Assembly (NCBI GenBank): GCA_025656675.1
Contig: JAHXHN010000005.1
Coordinates: 1-64,000, forward strand
DNA length: 64,000 bases
DNA from: Candidatus Thiodiazotropha sp. (ex Codakia rugifera)
GTDB lineage: Bacteria; Pseudomonadota; Gammaproteobacteria; Chromatiales; Chromatiaceae
Direction of reading: 5' to 3'
How positions within the stretch are numbered: position 1 is the stretch's first letter; each line of letters opens with the position of its first letter. Below the pieces are notes generated by a model. The model worked only from the letters and a program-made list of their open reading frames with translations. It made no database searches and was not told the origin of the DNA. Made by a program: the position numbers and the translations under genes. Below are positions 45,360 to 53,722 of this stretch, one piece after another.

Positions 45360-45686
45360 ATGACGGTTTACAAGTCACTGATCATCACCACTGGTATCAT
45401 TACAGCATCAATGCTGTCTCATTCAGTACAGGCCCTTGATGCGGCGGGGTTGTATAAGGAACGGGCCTGCATAGCTTGTCACGGTGATGAAGGCAGGGTG
45501 CCTGTGATGGCAGAGTATCCGAAAATCGCGGGGCAGAACGCCCCCTATATACTGGCGCAGATGAAGGATATCAAAAGTGGTGTGCGTAATAACACGCATG
45601 CTGTGGCTATGAAAAACATGATGCATCTGATCAGTGATGAAGAGATGGCCGTTGTCGCGGAATGGCTTGCCGGATTGCCGAAATAA
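45360..45686 (+). CDS. Small class I cytochrome c
   Basis: A 108-aa secreted monohaem cytochrome c553-like protein. The signal peptide runs to about QALDA (MTVYKSLIITTGIITASMLSHSVQALDAAG). It has CIACH near residue 39 and the likely distal methionine in a later AMKNMMHLISDEE segment. It ends the NrfD cluster. A longer frame upstream overlaps the methyltransferase gene and is not favoured; ATG 45360 follows AAGGATT. Likely an electron donor or acceptor of the cluster. Confidence 0.8.
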   Translation: MTVYKSLIITTGIITASMLSHSVQALDAAGLYKERACIACHGDEGRVPVMAEYPKIAGQNAPYILAQMKDIKSGVRNNTHAVAMKNMMHLISDEEMAVVAEWLAGLPK

Positions 45687-45696
45687 ACGTTTGAGG

Positions 45697-46155
45697 TCAG
45701 TCGGTCCAGAGAGCATCGGTCAACGTGACGATCTGTGTATAGTAGACTTCCCGATCCAGATCCAGAACAGTGGACGCGAAAAGTTCTGCGTCGTCAGCGG
45801 TTGCGAGATCCCCATAGTTAACCAATACCGACTGATAGAGGATCAATGCTGGTAGTATTTCAGGCTGGCTCTCAAATTGTTGATGCAGGGAGATCACATA
45901 ACCATCGTCCGGATTATCCGAGACTGATTCTGTTTTACCGAATAGACCCGGTTCAATGCCATCGGAAACAAAGCGGATTTCGACCGGATGTCGGATACAC
46001 CTTCTGTCCTCGAATAGCTGGAGCAAGGTGGGATAGTCGATAACAGGGCCATAGCGGGCACGGATCTCTTTAGCTTTCTCAATCGCATGTTTGGATACGG
46101 CACTGTGAATCACCTTGCCCGCACGTTTTTTAACCTTTTTAGTTTTCTGTTCCAT
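45697..46155 (-). CDS. Conserved hypothetical protein
   Basis: A 152-aa soluble protein starting MEQKTKKVKKRAGKVIHSAVSKHAIEKAKEIRARYG with a basic N-terminus and an acidic remainder (VSDNPDDGYVISLHQQFESQPEILPALILYQSVLVNYGDLATADDAELFASTVLDLDREVYYTQIVTLTDALW). There is no cofactor or signal motif. I do not recognise the family. It converges on the cytochrome gene with a gap of 10 bp. Confidence 0.55.
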   Translation of the reverse strand: MEQKTKKVKKRAGKVIHSAVSKHAIEKAKEIRARYGPVIDYPTLLQLFEDRRCIRHPVEIRFVSDGIEPGLFGKTESVSDNPDDGYVISLHQQFESQPEILPALILYQSVLVNYGDLATADDAELFASTVLDLDREVYYTQIVTLTDALWTD

Positions 46156-46287
46156 AATATTGTGATCATCTGTCTAGACATTGGGTCAAAGGCCGACTAT
46201 TGATATTACTACCAGGACCAAGGGCAGATAGATACATAATAACCTAATCCGACACACATTTTGGGTGGCGTGCAGCTGAGGAAAACT

Positions 46288-46665
46288 ATGTCTGAATATC
46301 GACTGAAATTTAGCGACGGAACTGATCAGGAGGATGAATCGAGACAGCGCACTCTCGATGAACTCAATGACTTCATAAAAACAATGGATGGCCGTCCCCT
46401 TGCGATTGTTACCTTGGATAAGGAGCAGAGTACACTATGGGATCATGAAGGTGAGATCGACTATCAGGATGCTTATGGACGGCAGATCATCGAACAGGTG
46501 ACCGATGGTATCACTGAGACACTGGTTATCCGTAATTGCGAAGGGCTTCCTGTTGCGCTTGCAGCCCAGAATGGAGAGACAGGATGGCATGGTATCGGTA
46601 TCGACAAGCGGCTGCGCTTCGAGATCGCCACAGCACTGCAAAATGATGAAACTGATTTTGAATAG
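46288..46665 (+). CDS. Conserved hypothetical protein
   Basis: A 125-aa acidic soluble protein beginning MSEYRLKFSDGTDQEDESRQRTLDELNDFIKTMDGRPLAIVTLDKE. The ATG at 46288 is preceded by GAGGAAAACT. No motif is seen, although the first half hints at a short alpha/beta fold. It is monocistronic, divergent from 45697-46155 and convergent with the TIR gene. Function unknown. Confidence 0.55.
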   Translation: MSEYRLKFSDGTDQEDESRQRTLDELNDFIKTMDGRPLAIVTLDKEQSTLWDHEGEIDYQDAYGRQIIEQVTDGITETLVIRNCEGLPVALAAQNGETGWHGIGIDKRLRFEIATALQNDETDFE

Positions 46666-46753
46666 AAGATAAGTACTGAGCGTTTTTTCTTACAGCCATT
46701 ACTATTAACAAAGGCTGATGTTGTGGCACCTAACGTCACTCCAGCTGAATGGT

Positions 46754-47752
46754 CTATTCAACCTTGATGAGTGTGTCATACGTTTGCTGATTGGTCTCAG
46801 CATCGAGAAACCAGCCGACGATGCGCTCATCTGTATGGGATACGGAAAATTCACCTCTACCTACACCTTCCATACTGACTTCAAACTTACGTGGCATATG
46901 AGCTATAAATCGTCCTGATCCATTGGCATAACCTGGGCTGACGACAGTAAAGCTGCCATCATCTTTTTGGCTAACAATGTAGAGGGTGTCATCCACCTGG
47001 CTTTTCCAGGTACCGTTAATATCAGGGTAGTCTTTTGTGATTGTCTGCTTTTTTGGAATCTGTACATGGGCTGCATCAGGTCGGGTTTGAGTCATTTTTG
47101 GCTCAACTTGGGCGAGAATGGTCTTCTTGGTCTCTCCGAAAGATCCAATGTCACTCTCCTGATCTCTATCGAACAGATAGATACCAACGCCGATAACCAG
47201 AAAGGCTGTAACCAGCCAAATGGTTTTCCGATTACCAGTAGATGTCGTACTTGTATTTTGAGGTTTATCCTTAACGGTTGTGACAGCCTGTCCTATGGAT
47301 TCTATCTTCTCCAACAATCTTATCAGACCTGCAACATCACTCTTCCACCGACCTTGTTTGTCAGAGATGTCATAAGTCTGTTTTTCGCGAAGCCAGGAGA
47401 GAGACCCTAAGTCCAGTTGATGGGAAATCTCTGTTCCTCCGAGGGTCACCGGAATAATGGGAATGTCCAATCGCTTAGCATATTCCAGCTCATAGGCAAC
47501 ATAGTTGTCGGGGTCAGACTGACGTGCTTTCCAGATCGATTCCCAGTTAGGTCCGATGATGAGCAGCAGTGCGCCTGCTTCCTGCAAATTCTGTTCGATG
47601 ACCGAACGCCATGATGTACCACCTTCGATGTCATCGACATCACGGAATGCGCGCCCATCTCCAAAATGATGTTCCAGCTCATCCTGAAGTCTTGCTACAT
47701 ATCCTGGACGGTCACCACGCCGGTAACTGAGAAAGATCTTTTTTTTGACCAT
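46754..47752 (-). CDS. Membrane-anchored TIR domain protein
   Basis: A 332-aa protein. TIR domain (residues ~5-125): IFLSYRRGDRPGYVARLQDELEHHFGDGRAFRDVDDIEGGTSWRSVIEQNLQEAGALLLIIGPNW, then YVAYELEYAKRLDIPIIPVTLGG. Glutamates in YELEYA (E88/E90) sit where the catalytic Glu of NAD-cleaving bacterial TIR proteins is found. A Ser/Thr linker leads to one transmembrane helix (~177-194), so the TIR side is cytoplasmic. A C-terminal beta-type domain (~230-332; INGTWKSQVDDTLYIVSQKDDGSFTVVSP) would be periplasmic and perhaps a sensor. Function (defence, signalling) is inferred only. Confidence 0.82.
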   Translation of the reverse strand: MVKKKIFLSYRRGDRPGYVARLQDELEHHFGDGRAFRDVDDIEGGTSWRSVIEQNLQEAGALLLIIGPNWESIWKARQSDPDNYVAYELEYAKRLDIPIIPVTLGGTEISHQLDLGSLSWLREKQTYDISDKQGRWKSDVAGLIRLLEKIESIGQAVTTVKDKPQNTSTTSTGNRKTIWLVTAFLVIGVGIYLFDRDQESDIGSFGETKKTILAQVEPKMTQTRPDAAHVQIPKKQTITKDYPDINGTWKSQVDDTLYIVSQKDDGSFTVVSPGYANGSGRFIAHMPRKFEVSMEGVGRGEFSVSHTDERIVGWFLDAETNQQTYDTLIKVE

Positions 47753-47939
47753 GGTCAGCTACTCGTTGCTCCAATATCTACGGTCAGGTGAGGGACAATG
47801 CGTCCATGTCTGCTCACTCAATGAGTCATATTAAAAAACGACTTCTACACTAAAAGTAAAGCAGATTACGGTCGAGAATGCACAATCAATAGTAAGCTAT
47901 ATTGGCAAAAGGATATGAGAGTATTTTGTTTAAGTTCGT

Positions 47940-48536
47940 CTATTTTCTGGATGGCTGAAGGGATGATATGAGTATGACCAACAGTCCGCCGATCATCCCA
48001 GCGGCATGGGATTGGGGTAGGGATGGCCAGGCAGTCTGTGTAAATAGGGCAGCACCGGTAAACCACTCAATACCAATCTTTAAAGTAACCAATGAGGCAA
48101 TGAATACAATCCAGGGATCCTGACTTTGAAGCCAAGTGCGAAAAAGACCGGCACCCAAAAAAGCGTTGATCAAGCCAGATAGCCCGCAATAGGCCTGAAT
48201 ATCCGGTAGTAGCCACCATAGCGTAGCATCCACTATCAATAGACCGGCACCCAGCACCCGCCAACTTATACCACTCAGTAACTCATCGAATAACCAGCCG
48301 ACCAACCACAGTCCAGCACAATCCCATATCAAATGAGCAAGGTCACTGTGTACCAGGTGACCTGTAAATAGGCGCCAGATCTCTCCGTTGGCAATGGCGA
48401 TTCGATCATAGACAAGATCAGGCTGCGCCGGTCCTGCCGATAAGAAGAGCAGGGTTGCGATGAGTATCAGCCAGGGGGCAGGTCCTGACCAGAACCTGTC
48501 CCGAGACTGATTGCTTGCTTTATCACCAATGATCAC
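47940..48536 (-). CDS. rrtA: Rhombosortase
   Basis: A 198-aa intramembrane serine protease of the rhombosortase branch of the rhomboid family, which processes proteins with the C-terminal GlyGly-CTERM sorting signal. About six hydrophobic segments are seen. Catalytic Ser120 lies in YCGLSGLI and His177 in SHAAGMIGGLL; other features are GEIWRLFTGHLVHSDLAHLIWDCAGLWLVGWLFD. It starts at ATG 48536, overlapping by 4 bases the stop of the VIT/vWA gene whose product carries the cognate GlyGly-CTERM tail. A dedicated enzyme-substrate pair is likely. Confidence 0.9.
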   Translation of the reverse strand: MIIGDKASNQSRDRFWSGPAPWLILIATLLFLSAGPAQPDLVYDRIAIANGEIWRLFTGHLVHSDLAHLIWDCAGLWLVGWLFDELLSGISWRVLGAGLLIVDATLWWLLPDIQAYCGLSGLINAFLGAGLFRTWLQSQDPWIVFIASLVTLKIGIEWFTGAALFTQTAWPSLPQSHAAGMIGGLLVILISSLQPSRK

Positions 48537-50647
48537 TTTTGGGAGTTACCGGCGATTCGGCGTTTCAGTGGTAAGAGTGTTGTTGCAAGCAACACCAGTA
48601 GAAGTATATCGAAGGGACCGATTGCACCACCGCCCCTACTGCCACCACTCAGGGTTGCGCGAGGTTTATTGAACATCGGTCGTTGTTGATCGACCTGATG
48701 ACTCTGAGCTGGTTTTAGGCTACGTTGCTGCCTGGCAGCCTGTTCTGTGGCGACCCTTTGCTGGTTAGAACGTTGAATCCCATGGCGATCAAAAACTTCA
48801 CTCCTGACCACCAGCATGGAAGTGTAATCAGTGACCAGTCCATACGCCTTACCTATATCGGTGATTGCCTGCTTGAGATCGGCATCTTCGCCGAAGTCTT
48901 CCATCTGTTGTGCCAGCTCCTCTATTGTGGCGTAGGCCCAAAGCCGTTCAAGTTCAGGGTTGAGGTCTGTTTGTGCAGGGAATGTGAACTGGCTTTCATA
49001 GTGCTTGGGTTTGCCTGACAGCAGGCCGTTCAATTCGACTTCAACTTCACCATCACCCCAATAGTGACCCAAAAAGACCAGTTGTTGGCCTCGATAGAGA
49101 CTACCAGGATTGACGGGTGTCAGATCCCCGGTTTTGACACCTGTCAGTTTAAGATTGACACCATGCAGGGCCTGATGCCCCACCTTACTCGCGGCCAGCA
49201 GTATCTGGCCCACCATATCATCGCTATTGGAAATAGAGAGGGCAAAGCCGCCTGACTCCCGGGTCAGGGTATCCAGCAGTGGACGGTTGGCGCTGTTGCC
49301 CATGATAAAAGTGAACAGGCGTACATCCTGCTTCGTAAGTAGTTTGAGAAAAGCACGTTGTTGGGTTTCACCCACATTCGCCACACCATCGGTGACCAGA
49401 ATCAGGGCTGATGTCCTATCTGCATCGAGTGTCTTTACGCCAAGTTGCAACCCGGCATAGAGATTGGTGCCATGATTGGGAGTGAGTGTGTGCAACGCTT
49501 CGATGTAGTGTTTTACATTAGCCGGATCAGCATTGACATAGCCGCTGGTCATCTCACGAGCCTGCTCATTGAAGACCATGAGCCGGAACCTATCGGATGT
49601 GTTTAATTTACCAAGTGCTTTTGAGACACCCTCGACCAGAGAGGTGTACTTGCCTTTCATCGAACCAGAAATGTCAAGTACGAAGATCCAATCACGACCT
49701 TGCTGGATTGGCTGGAGATCATCCCCCGGTGTCAGACTGAGCATAAAGGTGCCACGACCGTTGGGGTCCGGTTTATAGGTCAAAAGATCTACAGATCCTG
49801 GTAGATTCTCAGCTAACCGCCAATAGACAACGATATCTTTGTCCAGTGTATAGACGGGACCGCTCGACATCGTCTGGCCCGTGTTACGCTCCTGTTCCTG
49901 TTCCTGTTCCTGTTCCTGTTTTGCAACAGCAGCGGCTTGGCCATTATGAGCATCGATGGAAACCTGCCAGTGCTTATCATCCTGTTGATTGATGCGTGCT
50001 GCAGCACTGTTCGGTAGTCGCACCGCCTCTACCGGATAACCTGATTTAAGTTTCAAGTCGAATTTGAAACGATTGCTCACCTTGTCATTGGCTGTCCAAA
50101 AAGCAAGCTTATGCTCATCCACACCCCCCTCTTCAAGCGGATAGACATAGCGTCCGATACCGGTATCTATATGAGTCGGTTGTAGATAGACCAGGCGAAT
50201 TCGCGTCTCTTGACCTGCCTGTACGGGTGTGACGGATACCTCGAAGGTCTTATAGCCATCCTTCTCTGTCAATCCTGCATCGTTTCCCGCCGCCTTCTCC
50301 TCTTCATAGATCTTTCGTGCCTTTTTTTTCTCAATCACTTCCCCGGTGACTGGCTGATTATCGATCCAAACGGTGAACTCGGCAACGCTGCCTTTTTCAG
50401 GAACTGGAAAAGAGTAGATAGCCTCTAAATCGATAGCGTGTGGATTGAAAAATCGCTGCTCGACTTGGGTTGCGGCATAACCGTCTTCAATGACTACCTC
50501 CACCTGGTGATCGCGAATCTCCAATGGAGGCAGGCTACCGTCACTGGGTGTCAGGAGGCCCGCAGCGGAGAGTTGCATTGCAGGCAGACTCAAGAGTAAG
50601 AGCCATAGGATCGATCTGATGGGTGAAAAAACAGTGTATTTCTCCAT
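48533..50647 (-). CDS. VIT/vWA domain surface protein with GlyGly-CTERM sorting signal
   Basis: A 704-aa secreted protein resembling the marine proteobacterial sortase-target family. Order: N-terminal signal (~1-29), VIT domain (~40-165; VEQRFFNPHAIDLEAIYSFPVPEKGSVAEFTVWIDNQPVTGEVIEKKKARKIYEEEK), a Gln-Glu repeat linker (243-254), vWA domain with MIDAS motif DISGS (325-329), and a C-terminal GGSRGGGAIG (668-677) followed by a hydrophobic helix and KRR: the GlyGly-CTERM cleaved by rhombosortase. Homologues elsewhere end in LPXTG and use sortase, so this copy has switched or carries the alternative tail. The ATG at 50647 follows GGAGATTACACATG. Its ligand is unknown; metal-dependent protein binding is expected. 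Confidence 0.86.
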   Translation of the reverse strand: MEKYTVFSPIRSILWLLLLSLPAMQLSAAGLLTPSDGSLPPLEIRDHQVEVVIEDGYAATQVEQRFFNPHAIDLEAIYSFPVPEKGSVAEFTVWIDNQPVTGEVIEKKKARKIYEEEKAAGNDAGLTEKDGYKTFEVSVTPVQAGQETRIRLVYLQPTHIDTGIGRYVYPLEEGGVDEHKLAFWTANDKVSNRFKFDLKLKSGYPVEAVRLPNSAAARINQQDDKHWQVSIDAHNGQAAAVAKQEQEQEQEQERNTGQTMSSGPVYTLDKDIVVYWRLAENLPGSVDLLTYKPDPNGRGTFMLSLTPGDDLQPIQQGRDWIFVLDISGSMKGKYTSLVEGVSKALGKLNTSDRFRLMVFNEQAREMTSGYVNADPANVKHYIEALHTLTPNHGTNLYAGLQLGVKTLDADRTSALILVTDGVANVGETQQRAFLKLLTKQDVRLFTFIMGNSANRPLLDTLTRESGGFALSISNSDDMVGQILLAASKVGHQALHGVNLKLTGVKTGDLTPVNPGSLYRGQQLVFLGHYWGDGEVEVELNGLLSGKPKHYESQFTFPAQTDLNPELERLWAYATIEELAQQMEDFGEDADLKQAITDIGKAYGLVTDYTSMLVVRSEVFDRHGIQRSNQQRVATEQAARQQRSLKPAQSHQVDQQRPMFNKPRATLSGGSRGGGAIGPFDILLLVLLATTLLPLKRRIAGNSQK
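49889..49922. repeat. Hexanucleotide tandem repeat in the vWA gene
   Basis: (GTTCCT)n, about five copies, encodes the QEQEQEQEQE run on the minus strand. Being a multiple of three, copy-number changes keep the frame but alter the linker length. Confidence 0.75.
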
Positions 50648-50660
50648 GTGTAATCTCCAA

Positions 50661-50761
50661 TTAAACAGTGTTTAATAATAACGCCAAAAAAAGTCAACTG
50701 ATGACCGGTATAATTGAACGTTGTTATATTAAATTAGCAGACATTTGAACTATGTTCAAAT
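50661..50761. promoter_or_regulatory. Divergent control region with palindromes (TetR operator candidates)
   Basis: Between the VIT/vWA gene and the TetR gene are ATTTGAAC-tat-GTTCAAAT, a perfect 8-bp palindrome (50743-50761), and TTAAAC-agt-GTTTAA (50661-50675). A half-site-like TTGAACG lies at 50714. These fit binding by the adjacent TetR protein and control of both genes. No footprint data support this. Confidence 0.45.
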
Positions 50762-50897
50762 AAATTATTGTTTCAGACCTGAGTCTTGTGCGAGACATCA
50801 CTGTGTGAATGCCGGATTGGTGTGATATTGGCCAGGCTTTATAGGCAGATGGACTGTTCGGAAGTGTAACAAGACTGCTATTGACTAGGGAGTTGAA

Positions 50898-51515
50898 ATG
50901 GGAAGACGTGGTGAACACAGCAAATCGGAAATTGAGGGTATGGCCCTTGATGCGGCAGAGAAAATCATCGAAGCAGAGGGTTATCCCGGTCTCTCTGCAA
51001 GAAAAGTCGCGTCAGCCATTGGCTATACAGTCGGTAGCCTCTATTTTGTCTTTAAGAACCTCGATGAACTGGTGCAGCGGGTCAACGGCAGGACACTCGA
51101 TCAACTCTATCTCACTTTGGAGGGATCTCTTTCAGAGTGTCAATTTCCACAGCAGTGTCTGTTTGCATTGGGTTCTGCCTATCTCGACTTTGCAACCCAG
51201 CATGCCCATCGTTGGCGCATGGTATTTGAGCATCAACCTCAAAGCGAAGGCCTGCCATTGGAAATCCATGAGGAGAAAGTGGATCTGTTGTTTGCTTTGG
51301 TGGAGGGCCAGCTCCAGCTATTGGTGACTCAACGCTCCAGTGAAGAGATCGCTCTGGCTGCCAGGGCGCTGTGGAGCGGAGTACATGGTATTGCGATTTT
51401 AGCCATCACGCGGCATCTGCACACTGAAGGGCAACAATCGGTTCAACAGCTCACTGAACATTTGATTGGTCACTACCTCTCAGGCTTGAGTACTCTTGAG
51501 CCTAAAGCCTGTTAA
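50898..51515 (+). CDS. TetR/AcrR family transcriptional regulator
   Basis: A 205-aa regulator. The N-terminal helix-turn-helix is RGEHSKSEIEGMALDAAEKIIEAEGYPGLSARKVASAIGYTVGSLYFVFKNLDELVQRVNGRTL. The C-terminal ligand-binding part is helical (HAHRWRMVFEHQPQSEGLPLEIHEEKVDLLFALVEGQLQLLV and the WSGVHGIAILAITRHL word, which many TetR_C proteins share). It starts at ATG 50898, divergent from the VIT/vWA-rhombosortase operon, which it probably controls. The inducer is unknown. Confidence 0.88.
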   Translation: MGRRGEHSKSEIEGMALDAAEKIIEAEGYPGLSARKVASAIGYTVGSLYFVFKNLDELVQRVNGRTLDQLYLTLEGSLSECQFPQQCLFALGSAYLDFATQHAHRWRMVFEHQPQSEGLPLEIHEEKVDLLFALVEGQLQLLVTQRSSEEIALAARALWSGVHGIAILAITRHLHTEGQQSVQQLTEHLIGHYLSGLSTLEPKAC

Positions 51516-51749
51516 CAGGCTCACGTCAGCTGAACATGAACCATCGGGTTGCTGGGTTAAAAATACCCGTGAGGATGGCGTGTTGAGAAATCTAATTCGA
51601 AGTCTATGCTCATTACATTGGCCTGTACCTGATAAAACCCAGCTAATTACTTGGTATATCATGGCGATTTTCGTGTAGAATCCTCCGCCATGATTTTTCA
51701 GCAAATTTGACGGACCCCTTCATACTGTCCGCAGCAGGAGTAACTGACG

Positions 51750-52841
51750 ATGTCTGAACTGACGCAAGATTCCATAAATGAGGCGATTAAGGGATATATT
51801 GAGCCCAACCTCGAGAAGGACTTGGTAACCGCCAAGGCAATCAAGGGTGTCGAGATCGAGGGTGGCAAGGTAAATATCACTGTCGAACTGGGATTTCCTG
51901 CAAAAGGTTGTTTTGACGATATAACGGCTGGATTGAAATCGGTGGTTGCTGCATTGCCAGGCGTTGAATCTGTCGATGTGGCAATCAGCAGTAAGGTTGT
52001 TGCTCACTCGGTTCAGAAGGCCCTCAAGCCAATCGATAATATCAAGAACATCATTGCTATAGCTTCTGGTAAAGGTGGTGTGGGTAAATCCACTACAGCG
52101 GTCAACCTCGCGCTTGCTTTGGCAGAAGAGGGGGCAAAGGTCGGTGTGCTCGATGCAGACATCTATGGACCTTCACAACCGCGTATGCTGGGAATCAACG
52201 GCAAGCCAGATTCCAAAGATGGCAAGACGCTGGAACCCATGGAAGGTTATGGTATGCAGGCCATGTCGATCGGTTTTCTTATCGATGAAGAGACACCGAT
52301 GATTTGGCGCGGTCCAATGGTCACTCAGGCCTTGGAACAGCTATTGAACGATACCAATTGGGATGGTCTTGACTATTTGGTTGTCGACCTCCCCCCAGGT
52401 ACCGGTGATACGCAACTGACATTGGCGCAAAAGGTACCGGTCTCAGGTGCAGTAATTGTGACAACTCCACAGGACATCGCCCTTCTGGATGCACGCAAAG
52501 GCTTAAAGATGTTTGAAAAAGTGGAAGTACCGGTATTGGGTATCGTGGAAAACATGAGTACCCATATCTGTTCCAAATGCGGTCACGAGGAGCATATCTT
52601 CGGACAGGGCGGTGGCTCTTCCATGGCCAATCAGTACAATGTGGAACTGCTCGGTTCTCTGCCACTCGATATACGTATCCGGGAAGAGACCGACGGTGGC
52701 AAACCGACTGTTGTAGCCGAGCCTGAGGCTCGTATTTCTCAGATCTATCGTGAAATTGCACGGAAGACAGCAGCCAAATTGTCCCTTCAGGCCAAGGATT
52801 ATGCCGCCAAGTTCCCCAATATAGTGATTCAGAATAACTAG
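51750..52841 (+). CDS. apbC: Iron-sulfur cluster carrier ATPase Mrp/ApbC
   Basis: A 363-aa Mrp/NBP35-type P-loop ATPase that carries Fe-S clusters. The N-terminal MIP18-like (DUF59) domain (TQDSINEAIKGYIEPNLEKDLVTAKAIKGVEIEGGKVNITVELGFPAKGC) is followed by the deviant Walker A motif IIAIASGKGGVGKSTTAVNLALALAEEGAKVGVLDADIYGPSQPRML, the DxxG and switch regions, LVVDLPPGTGDTQLTLAQ, and the cluster-binding CxxC in STHICSKCGHEEHIFGQGGG. The ATG at 51750 follows GCAGGAGTAACTGACG. A terminator follows. Confidence 0.95.
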   Translation: MSELTQDSINEAIKGYIEPNLEKDLVTAKAIKGVEIEGGKVNITVELGFPAKGCFDDITAGLKSVVAALPGVESVDVAISSKVVAHSVQKALKPIDNIKNIIAIASGKGGVGKSTTAVNLALALAEEGAKVGVLDADIYGPSQPRMLGINGKPDSKDGKTLEPMEGYGMQAMSIGFLIDEETPMIWRGPMVTQALEQLLNDTNWDGLDYLVVDLPPGTGDTQLTLAQKVPVSGAVIVTTPQDIALLDARKGLKMFEKVEVPVLGIVENMSTHICSKCGHEEHIFGQGGGSSMANQYNVELLGSLPLDIRIREETDGGKPTVVAEPEARISQIYREIARKTAAKLSLQAKDYAAKFPNIVIQNN

Positions 52842-52854
52842 TCACTACATCCGA

Positions 52855-52877
52855 ACGGGGCTTCATGCCCCGTTTTT
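52855..52877 (+). terminator. Rho-independent terminator after apbC
   Basis: ACGGGGC (52855-52861), loop TTCAT, GCCCCGT (52867-52873), then four further T. It also lies just beyond the stop of the convergent rnt gene. Confidence 0.85.
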
Positions 52878-52893
52878 CAATTTTAATGCTGAG

Positions 52894-53544
52894 TCACTCG
52901 ACCTCTCTATTCTCCCAGGGTTTATCCGGAGATAGCTGTTGCCATCGATTGATAATGGTACAAAATAGCCTTGCTGTTTGTTCCGTGTCATAAATCGCTG
53001 AATGAGCCTGGGTACTGTCCCAATCCAGGCCCGCAAATTGTGCTGCTCTGGCAAGTACCGTCTGGCCATAAGCGACACCAGCCAGAGAGACCGTATCAAA
53101 GGTACTGAATGGATGGAAAGGGTTGCGCTTTATACCGCATCTTTCGACAGCAGCATTGAGGAAACCCAGGTCAAAGAAGGCATTGTGTCCAACCAGAATT
53201 GCCCTTTTGCAGCCACTTGCTTTAATGGCTTTGCGGATCGGGGTGAAGAGTAGATTCAATGCCTCAGCTTCTGGGCGCGCTTCACGGAATGGGTGGTCGG
53301 GGTCAATGCCGTTGAACTCTAGGGCTTTGGGGTCAATATGAGCGCCTTCGAAGGGTGTGAGGTGAAAGGCATGGGTCTCAACGGGATACAGCATCCCCTG
53401 ATCGTCCATGCCAATTGTTGTGGCTGCAATCTCTAAGAGCGCATCCTGGGTTGCATTGAATCCACCGGTCTCGACATCGACAACGACAGGTAGGTAACCG
53501 CGAAAGCGTTGTGCCATGGCACTGTTGTAGCTGATAGTACTCAT
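52894..53544 (-). CDS. rnt: Ribonuclease T
   Basis: A 216-aa DEDD-type 3' exonuclease for tRNA end trimming and rRNA 3' maturation. Motifs: Exo[22 protein letters not shown], ExoII in [21 protein letters not shown], and Exo[19 protein letters not shown]. Length equals the E. coli enzyme. It starts at ATG 53544. It is convergent with apbC, with the shared terminator between. Confidence 0.93.
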   Translation of the reverse strand: MSTISYNSAMAQRFRGYLPVVVDVETGGFNATQDALLEIAATTIGMDDQGMLYPVETHAFHLTPFEGAHIDPKALEFNGIDPDHPFREARPEAEALNLLFTPIRKAIKASGCKRAILVGHNAFFDLGFLNAAVERCGIKRNPFHPFSTFDTVSLAGVAYGQTVLARAAQFAGLDWDSTQAHSAIYDTEQTARLFCTIINRWQQLSPDKPWENREVE

Positions 53545-53722
53545 CAGCTGAAGGATAAAGAAAGGTTGAAGCTTTTACGACTCTTTTAAGTATGTACATA
53601 AAAGAGAGCCACCGGATATTGGGTTTTTTTTAACATTTTTTAATATCGCCTGTTGGCAACTGGGCTGATATGATGTCGTTCCGAATCATTCCATACATTG
53701 AAAATGGAGTTTGGATCACTCT

